Notes: generated from the sequence alone by a model not told the origin. Positions 39,626 through 48,108 are shown, counted from the first letter of the stretch. The stretch is 64,000 nucleotides of DNA from Microbacterium trichothecenolyticum (GCF_030818955.1 NZ_JAUTBF010000001.1:62001-126000); one strand, 5' to 3'. Numbers and translations: made by a program.

Positions 39626-40672
39626 CCGGCCGGGACCGCTTCGCAGAACATCGAACCGTCGGGGTATGTCGTACACCCGTCGTTCGCCGGAGCCATGGCA
39701 CCGGGTGCGAACTCCAAGACCTCGTCGCCCTCGGTCAGACCCTGCGTGATCTGCACCTGCGTGCCGTCGGTGAGTCCCAGCGCGACCGGCCGCTCCTCGG
39801 TGGTGCCGTCGGCGTTCGTGATCCACACCGTGCCGCTCTGGGCGGCACCGCGCACGGCGGTGGTGGGGACCAGGAGCACGTTCTCGGCCTTGCCGCCGGC
39901 GATCGTCATCTCGGCCGCGAGCCCCGAGAAGACCGTGACGTCACCGGGCACCGCGCAGGTCGCGGCGGTGGCCGAGCCCCCTGCCGTTGCGCCGCCGGTG
40001 GTTGCGCCGGAGGACGCCGCGTCGCTCTCACCGGAGCTGCCCCCGGCGAGCGGGGTGGTGATGCGCAGGCTCCCGCACGTGAACGGCGCGGGACCGCCGG
40101 TGATCGTGACGATCGCGTCGGTCGGACGGTTCATGAGTCGGTACTGCTGCGCGGGCTCGAGCGTGCCCGACACCGAGAAGGTCGGCGGAGCGACGTTCCC
40201 GGCGACCGCGCCGACGGTGACCTGCTGCCCCGTGATCACGTTGAGGGAGCTGAGCGTGCCGCCGGCGGGGGCGGTGACGTTCTCCCACCGGTAGATGGTC
40301 TGCTTGGGTTTGCCCTCGGCATCCACGCTGTCGGCCGGATCGCGTTCGATGGGCACCTTCACGTCGAAGACGACGTCGCCGGCGTTCACCTGGGCCCCCT
40401 GGGCGATGAAGATCTTGTTGACCGTGCCGGCCGCGGTCGACTTCAGCGGGATGGCCGCGTCGGCCGACACCGTCGCCTTCACGATCACGTCGTTGGTGAA
40501 TCGTGCCGAGCGTCGCAACCACACGGGGCTCCACGATGGCGGCGGTCGGCTCGGCGGGTGCCGCGTCGGCGGGGCGGTCGGGGAAGAACGCCAGCTTCAC
40601 GAGCGCCGCCGCGACGATCGCGACGAGCAGGATGCGCAGGATCGGAAAGATCCACGTACGTACGATCCCCAT
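39622..40672 (-). pseudogene. MacA-like membrane-fusion protein with an apparent frameshift
   Basis: The first part, from the ATG at 40672, has a cytoplasmic start, a membrane helix (TWIFPILRILLVAIVAAALVKLAFF) and a short linker to VEPRVVATLGTI. The rest (TNDVIVKATVSADAAIPLKSTAAGTVNKIFIAQGAQVNAGDVVFDVKVPIE through the end at 39622) is in another frame. Removing one base at 40498 (coding-strand C in ATTCACC) joins the frames as GTITNDVIVKA. The mature domain looks normal, with Cys-containing loops and the HlyD-type barrel. A single-base sequence error is as likely as real loss, since the two downstream genes are intact. Confidence 0.78.
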
Positions 40673-40760
40673 GAAACCCCCCGGATAGGAAACCCTGCTC
40701 AGACCCCTTCACCATAGGGGAGGGGCCGCGGTTCCGATGTGCTGCTCGCGGGGGTGAAAG

Positions 40761-40810
40761 ACGGATGCCGCGCCCCTCGCCGTCGGGGGGACGGGGGGCG
40801 CGGCATCCGT
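40761..40810 (-). terminator. Terminator of the APC permease gene
   Basis: ACGGATGCCGCGCCCC (40761-40776) pairs perfectly with GGGGCGCGGCATCCGT (40795-40810), 16 bp, 27 bases beyond the permease stop. On the minus strand it ends in CTTTCA. Confidence 0.75.
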
Positions 40811-40837
40811 GATCGTCGTGCGCTACTGCTTCGGCGG

Positions 40838-42322
40838 CTACACCACCTTCGGGGTCGTCGGGTCGAGGAGCGCGCCCGTGGCGAGCCGAGCGTGGCCGCG
40901 CGAGTACGCGAAGTAGATCGCGAACCCGAGCGCGAGCCAGATGAGGAAGCGCAGCCACGTCTCGACCGAGAGGTTGAGCATCAGATAGGTGCAGATGAGG
41001 GCCGACAGAATCGGCAGCACCGGGCTGAACGGCACGCGGAAGCCGCGCGCGAGATCGGGGCGCTTGCGACGCAGCACGATCACGCCGATCGAGACCAGGA
41101 CGAAGGCCGACAGGGTGCCGATGTTCACCATCTCTTCGAGCACGCCGATGGGGGTGAGGCCGGCGACGAGCGCGACGACCGCGGTCACCAGGATCGAGAT
41201 CACCCACGGGGTCCGAAAGCGCGGGTGCACCTTGGCCAGGCCGCCGGGCAGCAGGCGGTCGCGCGACATCGCGAAGATGATGCGCGTGGCCCCGATCATG
41301 AGGGTGAGCACGACCGTGGTCAGACCCGCGACGGCACCCGCGGCGATGACCGTGGCCATCCACGTCTGACCGTGGAAGGCGAAGGCGTTGGCGAGTGCCG
41401 CCGACGGGTTGAGCTCGCTGTAGGGAACCATGCCCGTGACGACGATCGCCACGGCGCAGTAGAGGATCGTGCAGATCACCAGCGACGCGATGATGCCGAT
41501 CGGCAGATCGCGCTGGGGACGCTTGGTCTCTTCGGCGGTGGTGGCGACCACGTCGAAGCCGATGTAGGCGAAGAACACCAGGGCCGCGCCGGCCAAGATG
41601 CCGCCCACGCCGAAGGTGGCCGGCTCCAAGCCGGAAAGGAACTGCAGCAGGGGCTGGGTGAGTCCCGATGCCGACTCGGTGGGCACGGCGTCGGGCACGA
41701 AGGGGCTGTAGTTCGCGGGGTTGATGAACAGGATGCCGGCGATGATCACGAACAGCACGATGAAGAGCTTCACGGCCACCAGCACGAGATTCACCCGCAG
41801 CGACTCTTTGATGCCCAGCGTCATGAGCCCGCCGAGCACGAGGACCAGCACGATGGCGGGCACGTCGACGACACCCCCGTACGAGATCGCCTCGGGCAGG
41901 ACGATGCCGATCTGCTGCAGGAAGGTGCCGAGGTATGCGCTCCACCCCTGAGCGACGACGCTCGCGCCGAGGAACATCTCGAGGATCAGGTCCCAGCCGA
42001 TGATCCAGGCGAACAGCTCGCCCAGCGAGGCGTACGAGAAGGTGTAGGCCGAGCCCGAGACGGGCACGGTCGACGCGAACTCGGCGTAGCACATGGCCGC
42101 GAGTCCGCAGGCGATGGCCGCGACGATGAAGCTGATCACCACGGCGGGGCCGGCCACGTCGTGCGCGGCACGGCCCGTGAGGGTGAAGATGCCGGCGCCG
42201 ATGACGACGCCCACGCCGAAGACGGTGAGATCGACCGCGCTCAGGGACTTCTTGAGCCGGAATTCCGGCTCGTCGGTGTCGGCGATGGACTGTTCCACCG
42301 ATTTGGTACGCAAAAGGCTCAC
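40838..42322 (-). CDS. APC-family amino acid permease (cationic amino acid transporter type)
   Basis: This 494-residue protein has about 12 to 14 membrane segments and the hallmark VDLTVFGVGVVIGAGIFTLTGRAAHDVAGPAVVISFIVAAIACGLAAMCYAEFASTVPVSGSAYTFSYASLGELFAWIIGWDLILE of the CAT/YfnA group. The start GTG at 42322 has GAGGAAG about eight bases upstream; the frame can run 21 codons further without resemblance. It should import a cationic or other amino acid with protons. Its terminator lies at 40761-40810. The exact amino acid is unknown. Confidence 0.92.
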   Translation of the reverse strand: MSLLRTKSVEQSIADTDEPEFRLKKSLSAVDLTVFGVGVVIGAGIFTLTGRAAHDVAGPAVVISFIVAAIACGLAAMCYAEFASTVPVSGSAYTFSYASLGELFAWIIGWDLILEMFLGASVVAQGWSAYLGTFLQQIGIVLPEAISYGGVVDVPAIVLVLVLGGLMTLGIKESLRVNLVLVAVKLFIVLFVIIAGILFINPANYSPFVPDAVPTESASGLTQPLLQFLSGLEPATFGVGGILAGAALVFFAYIGFDVVATTAEETKRPQRDLPIGIIASLVICTILYCAVAIVVTGMVPYSELNPSAALANAFAFHGQTWMATVIAAGAVAGLTTVVLTLMIGATRIIFAMSRDRLLPGGLAKVHPRFRTPWVISILVTAVVALVAGLTPIGVLEEMVNIGTLSAFVLVSIGVIVLRRKRPDLARGFRVPFSPVLPILSALICTYLMLNLSVETWLRFLIWLALGFAIYFAYSRGHARLATGALLDPTTPKVV

Positions 42323-42524
42323 GCGATGCTTCCTCTGTCTCGGGTCTCGCTGTGTCTCGGATGACGCCCCGGTAACGAACACCACCCGGGAGGATAGTCG
42401 TCATTGCCTCACGACGCCTCCCGTCGCGTGCGTCGTCGTGAAGAGTGTAGGCAGTGCGCAGGACGTCTAGGTCGCCACGTCGCTTATGCAATTCCAACAA
42501 TGCAGGTGTAATGTTTTACGTATT

Positions 42525-42872
42525 ATGGCGATCAAGCACATCACGCACCTCGTCGATGATCTCGACGGTTCCGTCCTCGAAGAGGGACAGGGAAAGCAGA
42601 TCACTTTCTCTCTCGACGGACGTGCCTATGAAATAGACCTTTCCGACCGCAACGCCGACAAGTTCTATTCGGCGATCACGCCTTTCGTCGATGCCGCGCG
42701 TTCGGTGTCGCGCAGTGGTTCGACCGCTCGGCGCTCACGCCCGGCTCGTCGAGGAAGCGACGTCGATCTCGGGGCCGTGCGCGAATGGGCACGCGCCAAC
42801 GGGCACACCGTGAGCGACCGCGGCCGCGTCCCGGCGACGGTTCTCGACGCGTACGCGGAAGCTCATTCCTGA
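42525..42872 (+). CDS. Lsr2-like nucleoid protein (paralogue 1)
   Basis: This 115-residue protein has the Lsr2 N-terminal dimerisation domain (about 1-60: [54 protein letters not shown]) and the C-terminal DNA-binding domain (about 78-115) with RGR in [17 protein letters not shown], the AT-hook-like motif that enters the minor groove. Lsr2 silences AT-rich, often foreign genes. The flank upstream is AT-rich. The 5' leader is short: a TAATGT box is at 42509-42514. A second lsr2 paralogue is 0.8 kb downstream, beyond alsD. Confidence 0.93.
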   Translation: MAIKHITHLVDDLDGSVLEEGQGKQITFSLDGRAYEIDLSDRNADKFYSAITPFVDAARSVSRSGSTARRSRPARRGSDVDLGAVREWARANGHTVSDRGRVPATVLDAYAEAHS

Positions 42873-42909
42873 GTTGCGGTCGGCGCGTTCCGCGTCGGTG
42901 AGGGCGGCG

Positions 42910-43638
42910 GTGTCGTCGAGTTCGGTAACGCAATTCGCCGTTGTCGATGCGTTGATGGGCGGCGTCTATTCCTCGGGCATTTCGGTGCCCGAGGTGCGCG
43001 GCCTCGGTGACACCGGCATCGGGTGCTGCGAGGGGCTCGGCGGCGAGGTCGTCATTCTCGACGGCGAGCTGTTCGAGTGCACGGTCGATGGTCCGCCGCG
43101 CCCGATGGACGAAGACGAGACCCTTCCGTTCGTTGACGTGTGCACCCTCGGAGAGGTGCCCGCCACCGACGTGCACGACGTCGATCTCGGTGGTCTGGAT
43201 GCCGCACTGCGCGAGCGCCTCGTCAGCCGCAACCTGTTTCACGCGGTGCGAGTCGATGGGGTCGTGGCGAGTGTCCGCACGCGCGTGACCCGACGTCAGG
43301 ATCCCCCGTTCCGGCCACTGGCGGAGGTCGCGGCGGAGCAGATCGAGACCGTGACCACCGATCGCGCGGGTTCGCTCGTGGGGTTTTGGATGCCCCGCAT
43401 CTACCAAGGCATCTCGGTCGCGGGCCTGCATCTGCATTTCCTCAGCGATGACCGTCTCATCGGCGGTCATGTCCTGGATCTGCGGATACGGTCGGCCGTT
43501 CTGCGGGTCGAGGCCTTTGCGCGGTTCACGTTGCAGTTGCCCCAGGATGAGCAATTCCTGCGAACGGAACTGACGCACGACGACGACCATCGCATCGTCG
43601 CGGTCGAAGGCGGACCGTCTCTGTCCGCGACGCGGTGA
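42910..43638 (+). CDS. alsD: Acetolactate decarboxylase
   Basis: This enzyme converts 2-acetolactate to acetoin, the committed step of overflow acetoin formation. It is 242 aa from GTG 42910, which has GAGGG five bases upstream; TTG 42874 and GTG 42898 are alternatives. The N-terminal TQFAVVDALMGGVYSSG and GDTGIGCCEGLGGEVVILDGELF are diagnostic, and the zinc ligands H174, H176 and H187 sit in LHLHFLSDDRLIGGHVLDL with the same spacing as in the Brevibacillus enzyme. It starts 37 bases after lsr2-1 and is followed by lsr2-2, an unusual location. No acetolactate synthase is adjacent. Confidence 0.93.
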   Translation: MSSSSVTQFAVVDALMGGVYSSGISVPEVRGLGDTGIGCCEGLGGEVVILDGELFECTVDGPPRPMDEDETLPFVDVCTLGEVPATDVHDVDLGGLDAALRERLVSRNLFHAVRVDGVVASVRTRVTRRQDPPFRPLAEVAAEQIETVTTDRAGSLVGFWMPRIYQGISVAGLHLHFLSDDRLIGGHVLDLRIRSAVLRVEAFARFTLQLPQDEQFLRTELTHDDDHRIVAVEGGPSLSATR

Positions 43639-43700
43639 AAGCGGATGATCTTGCGGGTGAATCTGCATTCTATGGCCGTCTCGGCCTCGGAATGCCGACT

Positions 43701-43706
43701 TATGAT
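43701..43706 (+). promoter_or_regulatory. -10 element (TATGAT) of a leaderless lsr2 promoter
   Basis: TATGAT is one base off the TATAAT consensus and fits TAnnnT; it is followed by six bases (GACGGC) and the ATG at 43713. The second lsr2 therefore has its own leaderless promoter within 62 bases of the end of alsD. Confidence 0.65.
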
Positions 43707-43712
43707 GACGGC

Positions 43713-44051
43713 ATGGCGAAAAAGCAGATCACCCAGTTGATCGACGATCTCGACGGGTCAATCATCGACGACGGGACGACGGTCCATTTCTCCCTCGAAG
43801 GACGCGCTTACGAGATCGATCTCTCCGGTCGAAATGCCCAGAAACTGCGAGATGCATTCGCGCCGTACGTGTCTGCCGGCCGTTCTGTCGGCACGTCCGC
43901 CCCAACCGGTCGACGCGTCGGCCGTGGACGCCCGGCTTCTTCACGTGATCTCGTCGACGTTCGTTCCTGGGCGCAGCAGAACGGATTCGACATCAATGCC
44001 CGCGGGCGTATCTCGAGTTCGGTGCTCGACGCATACGACGCCGCTCACTGA
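43713..44051 (+). CDS. Lsr2-like nucleoid protein (paralogue 2)
   Basis: This 112-residue protein is a second Lsr2 with the dimerisation domain [40 protein letters not shown] and the DNA-binding end NARGRISSSVLDAYDAAH with the RGR minor-groove motif. It has diverged from paralogue 1 mainly in the linker, which is Arg- and Pro-rich in both. The start follows the leaderless TATGAT promoter. Two expressed Lsr2 paralogues could form mixed dimers with different target ranges. A strong terminator follows. Confidence 0.94.
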   Translation: MAKKQITQLIDDLDGSIIDDGTTVHFSLEGRAYEIDLSGRNAQKLRDAFAPYVSAGRSVGTSAPTGRRVGRGRPASSRDLVDVRSWAQQNGFDINARGRISSSVLDAYDAAH

Positions 44052-44063
44052 CCCCCGCAAAAG

Positions 44064-44103
44064 AACGTCCGGATGCCGTGATGAAACGGCATCCGGACGT
44101 TTT
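44064..44103. terminator. Bidirectional rho-independent terminator
   Basis: AACGTCCGGATGCCGT (44064-44079) pairs perfectly with ACGGCATCCGGACGTT (44086-44101), 16 bp, loop of 6 and a TTTT run. It serves lsr2-2 and the convergent dehydrogenase gene. Confidence 0.9.
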
Positions 44104-44108
44104 GCGTA

Positions 44109-45182
44109 TCAGACCAGGGTGTCGGCGACAGTCGCAGCGGCGAGGCGTTCCGCGGCCAGACCCTCAGCAGCGGCCAGCGGTGTCACCCCGCGGGATTCCG
44201 CTTCGTCGAAGACCCGGCGCAGGGTGTCACCGATTCCGGCGACGCGTCCCATGACCTCGTCGAGCGTTCCGCGTCGCTTCGCTACCGAGTCGAGGTAGAT
44301 CACCCCACCGGCGTTGACGACGAAGTCGGGGGCGTACACGATGCCGCGACGAGCCAGCCGCTGCGCGCCCGAACGTGCGGCGAGCGGGTTGTTGGCCGGG
44401 CCGCAGACGGCGCGTGCGTCCAGCGCGTCGATGACCTCGTCGGTCAGCACGCCGCCGATGCCGGCGGGGACGAACACATCGGCCGGGACGAGGTGCGCCT
44501 CGCCCGGATCGACCCATAGGGCGCCGAGCTGCGCGGCGAGTGCCCGCTTGGCGGGGTTCACGTCGGTGACGGCGAGGATCGCGTGCTCGGAGGCGAGACG
44601 CTCGGCGAGTCTTCCGCCGACCTGTCCCAGGCCCGCGATGGTGATGCGTCGGCCCGCTACGTCGCCCGTACCCAGCGAGCGCTCCAGCGTCGCCACGAGC
44701 GAGGCATACACGCCGAGGCTCGTGGGGCCGGCGGGCTCGCCCGAACCGCCGACCGAGTCGGGCAGGCCCACGACGTGCGAGGTGCGTTCGCTCACGACGA
44801 GCATGTCGTCGGTCGTCGAGCCGACGTCTTCGGCCGTGCGGTAGAGGCCGCCCATGCTCTCGACGGCGTCGCCCAAGTCGAGGAAGGCCGCGCGGCGACG
44901 GTCGTCGTCGAGAACGGTGCCGAGGGGAAGGCCGATCACCGACTTGCCGCCGCCGGCGTCGAGGCCCGCGGCGGCGTTCTTCAACGTCATCGCAGCCGAG
45001 AGGCGCAGCGCGTCACCGAGCGCATCGGTCCATGAGGGGTAGGTCCACAGGCGGGCACCGCCGAGGGCGGCGCCGAGAGCGGAGGAGTGCAGCGCCACGG
45101 CGATGAACAGTCCGCTGCGTCGACCCGTGATCACCTCCACGCGCTCGTGGGCGAAATCGGGCAGGGGCAGGGCGTCTGTCAT
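44109..45182 (-). CDS. Glu/Leu/Phe/Val-type amino acid dehydrogenase
   Basis: This 357-residue enzyme oxidatively deaminates a branched-chain or aromatic amino acid with NAD, making the 2-oxo acid. The dimerisation domain contains the catalytic Lys in DAGGGKSVIGLP and the TAEDVGSTTDDM segment; the Rossmann domain has ITIAGLGQVGGRLAERLASE. The C-terminal region NPLAARSGAQRLARRGIVYAPDFVVNAGG is typical of leucine and valine dehydrogenases. AAGGAA precedes the ATG at 45182. The frame can be read on for hundreds of codons upstream, but this is a GC-rich shadow. Whether Leu, Val or Phe is preferred cannot be told. Confidence 0.9.
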   Translation of the reverse strand: MTDALPLPDFAHERVEVITGRRSGLFIAVALHSSALGAALGGARLWTYPSWTDALGDALRLSAAMTLKNAAAGLDAGGGKSVIGLPLGTVLDDDRRRAAFLDLGDAVESMGGLYRTAEDVGSTTDDMLVVSERTSHVVGLPDSVGGSGEPAGPTSLGVYASLVATLERSLGTGDVAGRRITIAGLGQVGGRLAERLASEHAILAVTDVNPAKRALAAQLGALWVDPGEAHLVPADVFVPAGIGGVLTDEVIDALDARAVCGPANNPLAARSGAQRLARRGIVYAPDFVVNAGGVIYLDSVAKRRGTLDEVMGRVAGIGDTLRRVFDEAESRGVTPLAAAEGLAAERLAAATVADTLV

Positions 45183-45440
45183 CGCGTTCCTTGTCGTCGG
45201 CCACCTTGTGGGCGGCGCTTGCGCGGAGGCCGCGGTTGTGCGGCATCCGTCGTCCATTCTGACGCGGGTCTGACGCCGACGCGAGAGGGGGCGACGGTGA
45301 GTCCCGGCGCGTGTCGGGAGCGTCCTGCGGAGAGGAGGGGGCGATACGCAGTCGGGGGCGGCGCGTGCGCTCGTGTCGGCAGAAAACTCCGCGGGACGGC
45401 TCGCACGTTCGCCGCCGAGCGCGGCTCTAAGCTGACGGGC

Positions 45441-45917
45441 ATGACCGATGCCCTCCCGAACCGCAGCCGTCTCGTCGCCGCCTCGCTCGAGGCAGCTGGA
45501 ATCCCGGGACAGATCATCGTGCTCCCCGACGCCGCTTCCACAGCCGCCCTCGCCGCCGCCGCACTCGATGTCGAGGTGGGAGCGATCGCCAACAGCCTCG
45601 TGTTCTGGAGCGACGATGAGCCGCTCCTGGTCATGACCAGCGGTGCACACCGTGTCGACACGGCGGCTCTCGCCGAACGACTCGGGCGCGGCGGCATCCG
45701 TCGGGCGACGCCGGAGCAGGTACTCGCCGCGACGGGGCAGCCCATCGGCGGCGTCGCGCCGACCGGGCATCCGACTCAGCTCGTGACCGTCGTCGACGAG
45801 GATCTCGCCGCGTTCCCCGAGATCTGGGCGGCCGGAGGCACCCCGCACACGGTGTTCCCCCTCACCTTCGACGACCTGGTGCGCCTCACCGGCGGGACCG
45901 TCGCGAAGGTCGACTGA
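45441..45917 (+). CDS. YbaK/ProX-like aminoacyl-tRNA deacylase
   Basis: This 158-residue protein has the YbaK/EbsC fold that hydrolyses mischarged tRNA such as Ala-tRNA(Pro) or Cys-tRNA(Pro). Visible elements are GQIIVLPDAASTAALAAAALDVEVGAIANSLVF, then GGIRRATPEQVLAATGQPIGGVAPTGHP, and DDLVRLTGGTVAKV at the end. A TAAGCT box seven bases before the ATG suggests an almost leaderless mRNA. It is convergent with the baeRF-like gene and separated from it by an unusual repeat region. Free amino acid or Cys specificity cannot be read off. Confidence 0.88.
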   Translation: MTDALPNRSRLVAASLEAAGIPGQIIVLPDAASTAALAAAALDVEVGAIANSLVFWSDDEPLLVMTSGAHRVDTAALAERLGRGGIRRATPEQVLAATGQPIGGVAPTGHPTQLVTVVDEDLAAFPEIWAAGGTPHTVFPLTFDDLVRLTGGTVAKVD

Positions 45918-45928
45918 GCCGCGGGCAA

Positions 45929-45998
45929 GGTTTGGGGCGCCCTCTTCCGTTTGGGGCGCGGGATACCGCGCCCCAAACGGAACAACACGCCCCAAACC
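45929..45998. repeat. Nested inverted repeat with the motif TTTGGGGCG
   Basis: Outer 11-bp arms GGTTTGGGGCG (45929-45939) and CGCCCCAAACC (45988-45998) flank inner perfect 17-bp arms (45945-45961 and 45966-45982, core CCGTTTGGGGCGCGG) with a 4-base loop. The same 9-base word TTTGGGGCG is used four times. It lies between convergent genes and can act as a bidirectional terminator, but the nested layout looks more like a mobile or repeated intergenic element. Confidence 0.75.
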
Positions 45999-46005
45999 CG
46001 GGAGC

Positions 46006-46051
46006 AGGGGGGGAGAGGGAGAGGGGGGAGGGGGAGAGGGGGGGAGGGGGG
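46006..46051 (+). repeat. 46-base pure purine (G/A) tract
   Basis: From 46006 to 46051 the plus strand contains only G and A, with many runs of four to seven Gs separated by one or two As. Such a tract can form a G-quadruplex or triplex. It borders the stop of the minus-strand baeRF-like gene. Confidence 0.8.
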
Positions 46052-47158
46052 TCAGTGTGGCGCGGGAACGGGGAAACGCAGCTGCGCCGCCACGGGAGAA
46101 CCGTCGGTGAGTTCGTCCCGCGGTACCGCGATCACCCGGCCGCCCGCGCGCAGCACCGCTCCGGCCAGGTCGACGAGCAAGTCGGCGTCGTCGGCGGGGA
46201 GCACCCGGCCGTAGGTGTCGATCTCGCCCGAGCGCTCGGCATCCTGGTCGACGCGCAGCTCCTCGATGGCCGCCGCGGCGGCGGCCGCCGCGACATCGGC
46301 CAAGCGGGAGGTGGCCAGACCGTCGGCGCGCAGCGCGCCGAAACGTTCCTTCCAGGTCGACACCGTGGCGCGACGCTCGGTCGCGACGAACTCGGCGACC
46401 GCGTGCGCGAGTGCGCCGTCGTCGAGCGAACGCGGGTGCGCCGAGATGCCGTGGCCGCGGAACCCGGGGTGGGTGTTCTGCGCGCGGTAGGCGGGGGCGA
46501 GCTCCTCGGTGGCCGCGACGATCAGCGGCACGTCGTCGGCGGCCACGCGCGTCACCTCGTCGGCGACGATCTTCGCGTAGCGCTCGCGCTCGGGCCGATC
46601 GCCGTCGGATCCGCGGGCGCGTTCCCGATCGGCGCGACCGTCGTTGTCGGCGTGCACGAGCACTGTGTCGAGGTCGGCGGGCAGACGCAGGGGGACGTTC
46701 TGCACGCGGTCGCCGCTGACGTGCACGAGCCGCACGAAGTCCCGCGCCAGCTGCAGAACGTAGGCCTGACCGTGGTGCGCGCGTGCCCGCAGCAGCGGGG
46801 TCACGGCGAAGCGCTCGTTCACCCGCACCGACGGCACGGGGGTGTACGGGAGGCGGAACACACGGCGCTCGACGGGGGTCGCCAGTACCAGCATCCCCCG
46901 ACCCTGGTGGGCCCACAGGTCGTCGTCGTCGATGAGTGAGCGGATGCCGTCGAAGACCCGAGCGGTCGTGGCGGCGTCGATGCCGCTGTCGTCGAGGCGC
47001 CGGGCGGCGTCGTCCGCGGCGGAGCGCAGCGCGGTGCGGGCCAGGTCGTGCTGGGCCGGGACGGGTGAGGAAGCAACGACGACGCTCACCGTCGCCGGGG
47101 CGCGGTGGTCGATGAGCGCGAGGAGCGTGGCGTCGTCGGGAAGGTCGGCGGGGATCAT
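46052..47158 (-). CDS. baeRF (bacterial eRF1-like) family protein
   Basis: This 368-residue protein resembles bacterial relatives of archaeal/eukaryotic release factor eRF1 and Pelota (baeRF groups), with an N-terminal domain containing VSVVVASSPVPAQHDLARTALRSAADDAARRLDD, a central domain with GRGMLVLATPVERRVFRLPYTP and VRLVHVSG, and a C-terminal domain with VADDVPLIVAATEELAP and VSTWKERFGALRADGLATSRLADVAAAAAAAAIEELRVD. Members are proposed to act on ribosomes or translation stress, but this is not established for this group. The ATG at 47158 is the best start. Longer readings extend into the IclR gene and are artefacts. Confidence 0.78.
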   Translation of the reverse strand: MIPADLPDDATLLALIDHRAPATVSVVVASSPVPAQHDLARTALRSAADDAARRLDDSGIDAATTARVFDGIRSLIDDDDLWAHQGRGMLVLATPVERRVFRLPYTPVPSVRVNERFAVTPLLRARAHHGQAYVLQLARDFVRLVHVSGDRVQNVPLRLPADLDTVLVHADNDGRADRERARGSDGDRPERERYAKIVADEVTRVAADDVPLIVAATEELAPAYRAQNTHPGFRGHGISAHPRSLDDGALAHAVAEFVATERRATVSTWKERFGALRADGLATSRLADVAAAAAAAAIEELRVDQDAERSGEIDTYGRVLPADDADLLVDLAGAVLRAGGRVIAVPRDELTDGSPVAAQLRFPVPAPH

Positions 47159-47270
47159 CCGGCGACCGTAGGAACCGCTCCTCGCTCTCGCGCAGGGGGT
47201 TGCCAGCTCGTGGTGGCACGGGTACGGCGCGCCCCGGCCCGAGCGCCGCCGGCCATTCGGGCGAGCGCGC

Positions 47271-48047
47271 TCAGCCGGACGCGCGGCCGATGCGGCGGGC
47301 GAGCGTCGCGGCGGTGCCGGCGGCCGCGGCGGCGAGGGCGACGGCATCCCTCTCGACGCCATCGGACGGCCACGTGACCGCCACCGCCGCTGCCGGCCAT
47401 CCGGCGTGATCGAGCACGGCCGAGGCAACCGAGCGGAACCCGGGCGTGACCTCGCCGTCTTCGCTCGCGTGCCCGGCCGCGCGCACCGCACGCAGACGCT
47501 CGCGCAGTGCGCGCGGAGTCGCGGGACCGAGACCCGTCCGCTGCACGAGGGCCGTGGCATCCGGGAACAGCGCGCGCACCTGCTCGCGCGGAAGGGCGGC
47601 GAGCATGGCCTGCCCCGTCGCGGTGAGGTGCGCCGGCAGCCGCACGCCGACGTCGGTGACCAGGGCAGGACGACGCGGCGCTCGTTCTTCGACGATGTAC
47701 AGCACGTCGCGCCCGGCCAGCACCGCGAGGTGCGCGCTCTCGCCGACGCGGTCCGACAGGGCGGCGATCGCCGGGCGTCCCAGCCGGGCGAGCGGCTCCT
47801 GCCGGGCGTACCCGCCGCCGAGTTCGAAGGCGGCCGTCCCCAACCCCCAGCGCCGGTCACCGGGCACGTGCACGACGTAGCCGTGCTGCTCGAGAGTGGC
47901 GAGCAGGTGGTACGTGCTGGATCGGGGGATGCCGAGCGTCGTCGCGATCGTCTGGGCGGCGACCGGCCCGGGCTGACGGGCGAGCAAAGAAAGGATCCGC
48001 AACGTCTGATCGGCGGCGGGGACCTGCGGCCGCGAAATGTCTGTCAT
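47271..48047 (-). CDS. IclR-family regulator, probable HutR-type regulator of hutH
   Basis: This 258-residue protein has the IclR winged helix (about 10-75: QTLRILSLLARQPGPVAAQTIATTLGIPRSSTYHLLATLEQHGYVVHV) and the IclR ligand domain (about 85-250), ending in DAVALAAAAAGTAATLARRIG. It is divergent from hutH, and the palindrome TGTCTG-N6-CAGACA spans its own start codon, suggesting autoregulation as well as control of hutH. In Corynebacterium the hut genes are controlled by the IclR regulator HutR; the same role here is inference from position and motif. Confidence 0.88.
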   Translation of the reverse strand: MTDISRPQVPAADQTLRILSLLARQPGPVAAQTIATTLGIPRSSTYHLLATLEQHGYVVHVPGDRRWGLGTAAFELGGGYARQEPLARLGRPAIAALSDRVGESAHLAVLAGRDVLYIVEERAPRRPALVTDVGVRLPAHLTATGQAMLAALPREQVRALFPDATALVQRTGLGPATPRALRERLRAVRAAGHASEDGEVTPGFRSVASAVLDHAGWPAAAVAVTWPSDGVERDAVALAAAAAGTAATLARRIGRASG

Positions 48048-48055
48048 ATCAGACA
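48038..48055. promoter_or_regulatory. Probable IclR/HutR-type operator
   Basis: TGTCTG-TCATAT-CAGACA is an 18-bp inverted repeat. Read on the other strand it contains TCTGATATGACAGA, which resembles the HutR motif TCTGwwATwCCAGA as I recall it from Corynebacterium, with two differences. It covers the IclR start codon and lies 53 bases before the hutH ATG. Confidence 0.6.
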
Positions 48056-48108
48056 CAGGATGCCAGAACCCCGCCGTTCCGCGACCCGTTGCGCGATGGA
48101 ATCGGCGT

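Noticed and set aside
40485..42500. 671-codon frame antisense to and beyond the APC permease
   Set aside because: Low-complexity Arg/Gly/Asp translation overlapping real genes; no start context.
45183..47219. Minus-strand frame continuing the dehydrogenase upstream for hundreds of codons
   Set aside because: The extension is Arg/Pro/Gly-rich shadow of the YbaK and baeRF genes; the dehydrogenase begins at 45182 with a ribosome site.
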